Shown here: positions 57,301-64,000 of the stretch, in pieces
How the letters are laid out: each line of letters begins with the position of its first letter
Position numbering within the stretch: the stretch's first letter is position 1
Source of the DNA: Marthasterias glacialis
Taxonomy: Eukaryota > Echinodermata > Asteroidea > Forcipulatida > Asteriidae
NCBI GenBank assembly: GCA_911728455.2
Contig: OU452222.1
Location: 27,084,923 to 27,148,922 of the forward strand
Length of the DNA stretch: 64,000 nucleotides
Direction: 5' to 3'
Made by a program: the position numbers and the translations under genes
The notes under the pieces: generated by a model
Seen by the model: the letters and a program-made list of their open reading frames with translations, nothing else
The model's database searches: none
Told to the model about the DNA's origin: nothing

Positions 57301-59494
57301 CATGTATCTACTTACTATGATGCCAAGTACAACTTACCTCTAAATTTAAATTAGTCCTCTTTGGCTTCAATTTAGGATCCATTATTGGCACTCCTGCCAT
57401 CTGCAAAATAAAATAACCAAGTCTTGTAAACTGTGATATGATTACAAATTCTGGTGGCATCTGAATAAGGTGTCTTTGATACTCAAGAAGTCTGGTGGCA
57501 TTTGATTAAAGTATCAGATGGCAAACACTCAAAAAGGTTTGCGAGATTATTCAAAACAATGCATGGACCACAGAACAGCTTTAACCAAACAATATAAAAC
57601 AATTAATATCAAATATAAAAAATGACATATAGATACTTCATTAAGTTTATATTTGATATTTTTAGGATTTTGGGGAACGCAATTTGCATCTTAAGTTGTC
57701 AACAGTAGGCTACACCTTCAATCAACCGCCTTTGGGGTAGCGACCTTTTGAAATGAGACTTACATTTTTACGCCAAAACTTTCCCCTCAATAATTGGTCT
57801 AGCATTGTGTAAAGTTTTAAGTACATTAAAACTGCAATGGGACATCTCCTTTTGGTTGAATTTCATGAAAAATCTCCAAGCTGACAAGAACCTCGTCAGC
57901 GCCATGTTATCTATATGCATGAGCGCTCAGATTGGCTAAAACAGTGGTACTACCCTGCTAGTCTTTTTCATGTTGCTACAGCTTGCATGCATTATTCCAG
58001 CTGGTCATTTGTGCGTGTTGCCATGGTGGCGCTATGTGTGATAAGATAAGCAAGCAACGTTTTGATTAAAAGCTAGGCATGTACGACTACGAGATGACAC
58101 AATGTTGTTTTCAGAAGTGTACAATATCGCCATGTTATCAATTCTGTAACACCAGATGGTGCGCTGCTTTTGTAAGCAAGGTTGAAGATGGCGGATCATT
58201 CAGCCAACATGGCACCGACAATGTCTTAACAGGTCAATTAGTTCGGAGACTTTTCATAAAGTTCCATTGAAAGGAGCTGTAATATTGCGGTTTTAATGTG
58301 CTCAAGACTTTGCACAAGGCAAGATTCCTAGATTCGAAAGTCCTCAATAGTCCAGCGTATAGAGGGTAGGCCTATATGCATCCGTTTACCTACAGTAAAC
58401 TTCTGACCGCTTTGACCTCATTGAGGGCGCTGTGATGGGACTCCTGACGTCAGACGCATAAAGGTCTCTTGGCACTATTTATGGGGCAAGGGTTCAATCA
58501 GAGATGCTTAAATGTTTAATGCACCTTCCTATTTTATTAGTCTGAGTTACTGGACCCGACACACTTTTGAAACATTTGGAATTATCTGGCATATATATGT
58601 ACATGTAGGGTCCCAGTGAAGTCCCATTCATTTGTTTGTACATGTACAAACGCCCACTGTCTCTTTCTAAGATTCAAACCCGAAAACCAGGTGATAAAAA
58701 CTGTTCCAAACCCATCAAAGAAAGAGTAAGACTCCTAACTAACCTGCTAACCTTGTGAGATATGCAAGAGATGTTGCAGGTTGTGTCAGATGGCTTAACG
58801 TTACTTGGGCTACATTTCTTCAAAAAACAAATTAACAACTTTTGGCTAAAATCTGAACTGATGTCCAAAATGACTACACATTGTGCCTCTAACGTTAAGT
58901 TGCAGCATGCATTTAAAGCAAACCTGCACAATCTGCATAGACCTCGAATTAAAAATTTCTTGTCATGCTTGTTGAGTGCACTAGGACTAGGCCTGCCCTA
59001 ACGTTAGGGCCTACATTATAAAGAAATTGCCTAATGTTTGCTAAATTGGGTGAAAATGAGACCGAGTCTGAGAGGACAACTCAGGCCTTTAACATGATCG
59101 AACACACACTCACCACTTTTCCTCTCATGAACCATGATTGAAAACGTAACAACATTGATCAATGAATTGATGAGAATTTGTGTTATGTTTCAGTTTGTGA
59201 CCAATCAATAATTTGTAAGTTAATGTTAGGTTATGGTAGAGCCAGCCCCAGTTACTGAGACTGGGTCTAAGGTTGGTTACGTTACCTTTCAGATTCATTT
59301 GATGAGTAAAAAGTGGCAAGATGATCAAAAACTGAATGATATTATCCTACCTTTGTGACCTTCCTCGGCTTGCTGTAACTAATGTTACTGCTAGTAGTAG
59401 GCCTTGTACTTGTAGACTTGGTATTATCATGATTATTGTCAATAATATTGGCCAATTTGGTAAACGCCATGTTTTGTTCGGAAGCCGTAAACAT
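54370..59494 (-). CDS. Unrecognised four-exon gene, 399-aa protein
   Basis: Exons in order of transcription: 59494-59351, 57400-57338, 56578-56332, 55115-54370 (stop TAA). All junctions have good sites (GTAGGA, GTAAGT, GTAAGT donors; TTTTGCAG, ATTGCAG, TTTTCAG acceptors) and the frame is kept, giving 399 codons. A second ATG at 59470 in better context would give 391. Residues 1-48 are Ser/Thr-rich. Residues 60-150 are basic and Trp/Tyr-rich (KWHKERPEEYKWMGAYRQL, QKSWNILQY, YAVWKV). About 225-290 is an acidic Ser/Pro linker (GDEDFNVPS). The C-terminal 110 residues are compact, Cys-containing (LFYECCADL) and end in an amphipathic helix (LISQVEKQLEHQQ). There is no signal peptide or membrane segment. 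I recognise no domain; it could be a lineage-specific or domesticated transposon-derived gene. The continuous splice structure makes a real gene likely. Confidence 0.75.
55472..55903. mobile_element. Foldback element family P, copy 1, upstream of the orphan gene's last exon
   Basis: CAGGGTGGTTAAACAAAGAA plus ACCCATTTTCA at the left pairs with TGAAAATGGGTTTCCTTTTT plus AACTACCCTG at the right. Inner arms (GCATTTGCATATTTTGTCTG, AGATATGGTAGTTTGAAAAT) pair with ATTTTCAAACTACCATATCT. It lies in intron 3 of the 399-aa gene. A further partial copy follows at 55905-56015 and another lies at 61.35 kb. Confidence 0.8.
56186..56250 (+). repeat. Two G-runs in the orphan gene's intron
   Basis: Runs of more than ten G near 56187-56200 and 56239-56250 flank GCCACTTTGTAGGGGCAAC-type sequence. 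Similar runs occur at 46196-46212 and 63859-63872. They could form G-quadruplexes or simply be slippage-prone tracts. Confidence 0.7.
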
Positions 59495-59660
59495 CTGCTG
59501 CCCGGGCCCCCAAACGTGAACAAGTTCGCCCCAAACAAAGTCGCCCCCAATTATGCTCGTACTGTGTTTGTACAATCTCACCCACCCCCTGACAAAATCG
59601 CCACAAAGCGCGCACCAAAATATGTCGCCCCGACAATGTTGCCCCAAACTATGTCACTGC
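59495..59660 (-). repeat. Cryptic CGCCCC-rich repeat just upstream of the orphan gene's start
   Basis: On the plus strand AAGTTCGCCCCAAACAAAGT, CGCCCCCAATTATG, AAAATCGCCACAAAG, AAATATGTCGCCCCGAC and ATGTTGCCCCAAAC repeat a degenerate CGCCCCAAA-plus-NNNGT theme every 12-20 bases. It may be 5' UTR or promoter of the 399-aa gene. The open frame running through it upstream of 59494 looks repeat-driven, so I did not include it in the protein. Confidence 0.45.
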
Positions 59661-59699
59661 CGTTTTTTACTGTTGTGTTTAGGGGCCATTCAGAATAGT

Positions 59700-61340
59700 C
59701 AGAATATGAATAAAAATTTGTGCTTGGCAATCTGTTTCAACTACAAAGTCGCATACTGGAAGCCAGGGAAAGCCATTGAAAACTCCTGAGCTGGGTGGGA
59801 GAGCATTGATCTAAAATATCTGCTTCATTTGAGACATTACTTTGTTCTTCAGCGTATAGGTTATATAGGATGTAAATCAATATTTAAAAAATGAAATTTG
59901 GGGTAGGTGAGTGGGTCAAAACAATTTCCAAAAGACGAATTTTTTAAACATTGACTATAATCCTAGGTGGATTTTTGTGGTCTACAAGGTAATAACTTTT
60001 TGTTTATTTTTTTCTAACGTTAATGAATGTTATTGTACAACACAATTGAATTACATTCATGAAATTTATTTATTTAATGAGCCTTTGCATTTAATAGCCA
60101 AATTATCAAAAACCAAAACTTCCTATTCAAATTAACTTAAGTATTATTAAAATAAATATTTCGGATGGATGACATTGTATTTGATTCAAGGTCTTTTGCT
60201 GTTTGTGTAAACAATGTTGACTTCTTCAACGTTATAAAGGATTAGCAAGAACATTATTAGTTATCACACAAGCGCGATGAGATGGATAGAAAAACACATC
60301 TACACAGTAAAGACATGGGAAGACTCGTACCGATGGACCACAATCGGCTTTATTCTCGGTAAATAACGCTTATAACTCAAAATGAAGCCCTTTTATTAAA
60401 GTTGAGCGTTGTGACATTGATTTAAATCACATGTAGGCCTACTGTTTGATAAATCCAGGATTCTACTACTATACAAGAGGTTTCTTTTGCGCTATGGGAA
60501 CCTACGTAAGAATTGGCGGGCCTCGCACCGTGAGCCAGCAGGCCCGCGCGCGGGGAATTTTGCACTGGACACGGCAGAGCGAAGTCGGGCTGAAGGGAGA
60601 CCGAAGATGTCCAACTCTAGCCGATACAGCTACCCCTTCTTATCAAATAAATTGTGGGTGCAAATAAAGGAATTTGCAGCTTCTTCAGTGGAATTTTATT
60701 GAAAATATTGGCAGCAAAATCATTAATGAGGGCAATGTAAAACATACACTTTCCGTGCAGTCACACATGACATCGAAGTTTTAGGTTGATGATATCATCA
60801 GCGGTCACATGACGTACCATTAAAGGTGCACTTTTTGAAGTGGCATATCTCCAAAAGTATAGATTTGATCACATTGAAACTTGGCATGTTGTTAAATAAT
60901 GGCAGGTTCTTGTGAATTGTGAAATGAAGTCATGATGACGTCATCATGTGATTTTTTATGACTTTTTCTTTTTTTGCCCCTTTAAGTCATAAATTGCTAA
61001 CGGAACATGCTATGATCAAAATTCTTTTTTTAACAGGCTTGATAGGTCATACATGCTCTGTATGCGAATTGACGTCATCATTTGTCAGATTTAGTTACCC
61101 TAAAGGTACAGTTTCACAAGATATATACAGAATGAATTCGATCTCACAAGGCATTATTTTTGCAATATTAACTTGAATATGCACACATTGACAGACTTTC
61201 AGATACAGATGAGTAATTTGAAAATGTTATCAGCGAAACAGCTTTGCATTCGTGAACGAATGCAATATGTCTAGTTTGTTTTGTCTTCAATCTCGTACAA
61301 TAAAGATCTGGACACAAAGTAACTTTTTCTCTTAAGTAGA
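59700..61340. other. No supported gene; two CRE-like sites in AT-rich DNA
   Basis: A CG-richer patch (60510-60620) precedes an isolated short frame starting MSNSSRYSYPF near 60607, which has no exon support. TGATGACGTCATCA lies near 60934 and TTGACGTCATCA near 61070, within sequence of the same general style as the motif arrays (ATATCTCCAAAAGTATAG). Nothing else can be named. Confidence 0.5.
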
Positions 61341-61344
61341 AACT

Positions 61345-61666
61345 GTAAAATGGAATGCAAAATGATTGCAATTACATATTTTGTCTGATATGGTTCTTTG
61401 AAAATTTCATGTGGCAAACCTGCCTGTCCACAATAACATTACGCTTGACTGAGCTCCTGAGCTTAATTCGGAGACAAAAGACGCTGCTACTTAAAATTTT
61501 CAAAACTACTATAACTCAAAGACAAAATATGCAAATGCAATCACTTTTTAGTTTCTTATTTTTGAAGATCAACGATTCATACAATCAAGTAAAATTTTTG
61601 AAATGTGCTTACCTTTTAATAGGTGAAAATTGCTGTTTAAATGTTTTTCTTTTTTTAACCACCCTG
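61345..61666. mobile_element. Foldback element family P, copy 2 (left end missing)
   Basis: AATTTCATGTGGCAAACCTG plus CCTGTCCACAA and GCTTGACTGAGCTC match copy 1 at 55.6-55.7 kb. The right end (TTTTTTTAACCACCCTG) is the same terminal sequence. The left CAGGGTGGTTA end is absent. Confidence 0.75.
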
Positions 61667-62214
61667 TATTGGTTTTGTTTACAAAAATAGTTAATTACCA
61701 GTTATTCCCAATTTAGGGGGGAGAATTCCAATCCTCAAAGGTAAAAATTTAGGAATGGAGTTTATCAAAAATAAATATATATATAAAAAAATTGTCTTCT
61801 GTATGAAGTGCTGTCAAAGTTGAGAAAGTAGAATTTGAAGACCCTGATTTTAATTTCGGTTGTTACAACCGAAATAAGAACAATGTATTCTTATTCTAAA
61901 AAGTGTGCATGATTTTTCTGCCGACACAGACAACGGACTGTGCAAAAATGTTCACAGGTTTGTTTTTCAATGTATACATTCAACCGCACAGAGTAAGAAG
62001 ACTGAGTTATCCTCTTTGCCAATCCTACATTTTAGTTTCAGTTTAGTTTTATTACGCTTTACACTGGCATAAAAATATATAAATAGATAAAATTAAGATA
62101 CAACGAAACAAAATTGAATAATCCAAGCCAGTGAGTGGCAAGGAAGAACAGGTGACCAGCACCTCTACAAAGCCGTCCGGCCACAAAAAAATGTCCCCCT
62201 TATACCCACCCCCC

Positions 62215-63500
62215 AGTTAAAAAAACTAGAAATTTAGAGTTTGTGGACAAACACACGGTGTTCGGCATTTTAAAGTGATTTCATAATTGAAAATTTTAAG
62301 GTCAATATTGTGTGCAAGTTTTTGTCTGCTTGTGCAATGCTGTACGGGCAAAATATTTATTTGTTCCTTTTGTTGATCTTTATGCATGACGGTTTGTCAT
62401 ATGGAACTTCAACTTCCGGTTTTGATAGGAACTAAAGGTCAAATGGGGTCACACTTTTTACAAGATATCTAGAATTGGCCGAGAGCTGTAAATTGATGTA
62501 GTGATTATTAATGTACCACTTTTCATTAAAAAGATATACAATTTTGTATGTACAAACTTATACTTCCGGTTTTGACCGGAAGTGAAGGTCAATGGGGTTA
62601 CACATTGTAAAAATTTGTATAATCAGGTTATTATGTTAATATACAAATTTACGTTATTCAGATTTTTTATAAAAAAATTGTACTTCTGATTTCGACCGGA
62701 AGTAAAGGTCAAATGGGGTCACACCCTGTGAAAGATTTGTTTAATAACTCAAGACCTTTCATGTGGTGTACAGATCATGTATGTAGCATACATGTATATG
62801 ATTCTGGAGATATGACCATTTTAATATAAAACTTCAATTTAACGTAATGACGTCATCGATGACGTCATCATTCCAAAACTTTTTCTTTGTCAAGTACACA
62901 ATGTGGTCTAGGTATATAGTAAATTTCAAGTCCGTACAAGCTTTAATTTGAGATAGTGAAATAATTTTTTTTCGACCTTGTGTACCATTTTCGTTGTGAC
63001 GTAGATATGACGTCATATATCACATTTCTAGAATGCTCATGAGCTAAAGAAAATAGTATGCATTGACAGTTTGTTCATATTTTCATTCACTTAGGCTCTA
63101 GAGCCCCAAATAACATGAGTTGTTACTTTAACTTCTGGTTTTGACCGGAAGTAAAGGTCAAATGAGGTCAAGTTGTGCAGGGCATTTGTAGAACTTTACA
63201 AGAGGTTTCATGTAGTGAAAGAATCTTGAACGTAGCGTTTTTGGTTCTGGAGATATACATTTTTAAATTATTTAACGTTTATTTGCTGTAATGACGTCAT
63301 CAATGACATCACCACTCCAAAAAAGTTGCGGTTTCGTCTACTCACCAAGGTTGATGTTCAAGTTTCAAGTTCATACAAGCTTCAGTTTTTTTTCAAAATT
63401 GGCGGAGAAGGTTCACTGAGAAGAAGACAAGGAAAAAAAACCAGACATAGAATTTTTGTTTATTACGGTGTTCGGTTGAACGTTACATGATGACGTAGTT
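62215..63500 (+). repeat. Motif-module array, copy B (same family as 51.4-53.1 kb)
   Basis: Begins like copy A (AACTAGAAATTTAGAGTTTG, CACGGTGTTCGGC). Modules lie near 62408, 62564, 62684 and 63130; CRE palindromes near 62847 (TGACGTCATCGATGACGTCA, perfect) and 63291, 444-446 bases apart. Ends with the shared CGGTTTCGTCTACTCACCAA, GGTTGATGTTCA block, and has ACGGTGTTCGG again near 63466. It is shorter than copy A by one unit or more. No reading frame persists. Confidence 0.85.
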
Positions 63501-63857
63501 CAAAAACATCGAACATAAAAAGATGAATTTGTATACAATGTTTGGTTTTTATAGTTAAACTTGTACCACACTTTGTAACAACTCCCGTTTTTTGACAAAT
63601 GTTTATGTTTTTGTTACATTGGCATCAGGTTTTTTGGTTTTATTTTGCACCTCAAAGCCCTTTAAAAATTTCGCTCATCTGGCAAAGGATGTTATGCATT
63701 ACAGATTTCAGAATCCCATTGAAATGTTTTAGAAAAGTGTGCCATAATGCGATCGTTAATGCAAAGCCACTCCAGATTTTTAGGTTTAGTTTTTCAACTG
63801 AAAATCTTATGTTACGATAAAAAAAGTCGGTTCTAAACGAAAGCAAGGTCAAACACA

Positions 63858-63874
63858 GGGGGGGGGGGGGGGCG
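63858..63874 (+). repeat. G-run and adjoining CA/CACG simple sequence
   Basis: A run of about 14 G, followed from 63935 by CACACACACACACGGACGCA-type simple repeats up to the window edge. No gene seen in 63.5-64.0 kb. Confidence 0.7.
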
Positions 63875-64000
63875 GACACGAAAAAGAAAAGGGCGCCATC
63901 AACGTTGATACTCGTCTCATTCGTGAGCCTGCCTTACACCAATGCACACACACACACGGACGCACGCACGCAGTCGGGCTCTGTCAAAAGCGAGCATACC

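Overview
The window is AT-rich, intron-rich animal nuclear DNA dominated by repeats. The relatives I recognise are a CR1/L2-group LINE with a sea-urchin-like ORF2, tRNA-Leu-derived SINEs with a deuterostome-type central domain, and a very high density of foldback (MITE-like) elements. Together these suggest a marine invertebrate deuterostome, most likely an echinoderm. That taxonomic call is an inference, not a database result.

Layout. (1) 1-28.9 kb: the importin-4 gene (IPO4, minus strand). I can trace its first 18 coding exons in a continuous reading frame (about 752 codons); the last third lies beyond base 1. Its introns hold a nearly complete LINE (4.7-8.8 kb) inserted in an older foldback repeat, a 19-bp and a 21-bp minisatellite, a 700-bp hAT-like element with an 8-bp target duplication, and a dozen or so foldback elements. 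(2) 29-35 kb: intergenic repeats, including a foldback whose loop carries three tandem tRNA-like (pol III box) units. (3) 35.1-41.1 kb: a ZNFX1-type gene (minus strand), an SF1 helicase plus NFX1 zinc fingers of about 1812 aa, ending before the place where vertebrate ZNFX1 has its RZ finger. (4) 41-54 kb: no host gene recognised. It holds SINEs, a frameshifted LINE remnant, foldbacks, a possible 2.3-kb terminal-inverted-repeat element and a first array of ETS/DR4/CRE-like motif modules (51.4-53.1 kb). (5) 54.4-59.5 kb: a four-exon minus-strand gene for a protein of about 399 aa that I do not recognise. (6) 59.5-64 kb: repeats and a second copy of the motif-module array (62.2-63.5 kb).

The three genes show no obvious functional unit: IPO4 imports nuclear cargo such as histones, ZNFX1 is an RNA-surveillance/antiviral helicase family, and the third is an orphan. 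The most unusual features are the two arrays of about 445-bp units carrying palindromic ETS-type cores, a nuclear-receptor DR4-like pair and double CRE palindromes; the orphan gene; the tRNA-like triplet inside a foldback loop; the apparently RZ-less ZNFX1; and the LINE ORF2 that starts with a signal-peptide-like leader followed by a 2A-like motif.
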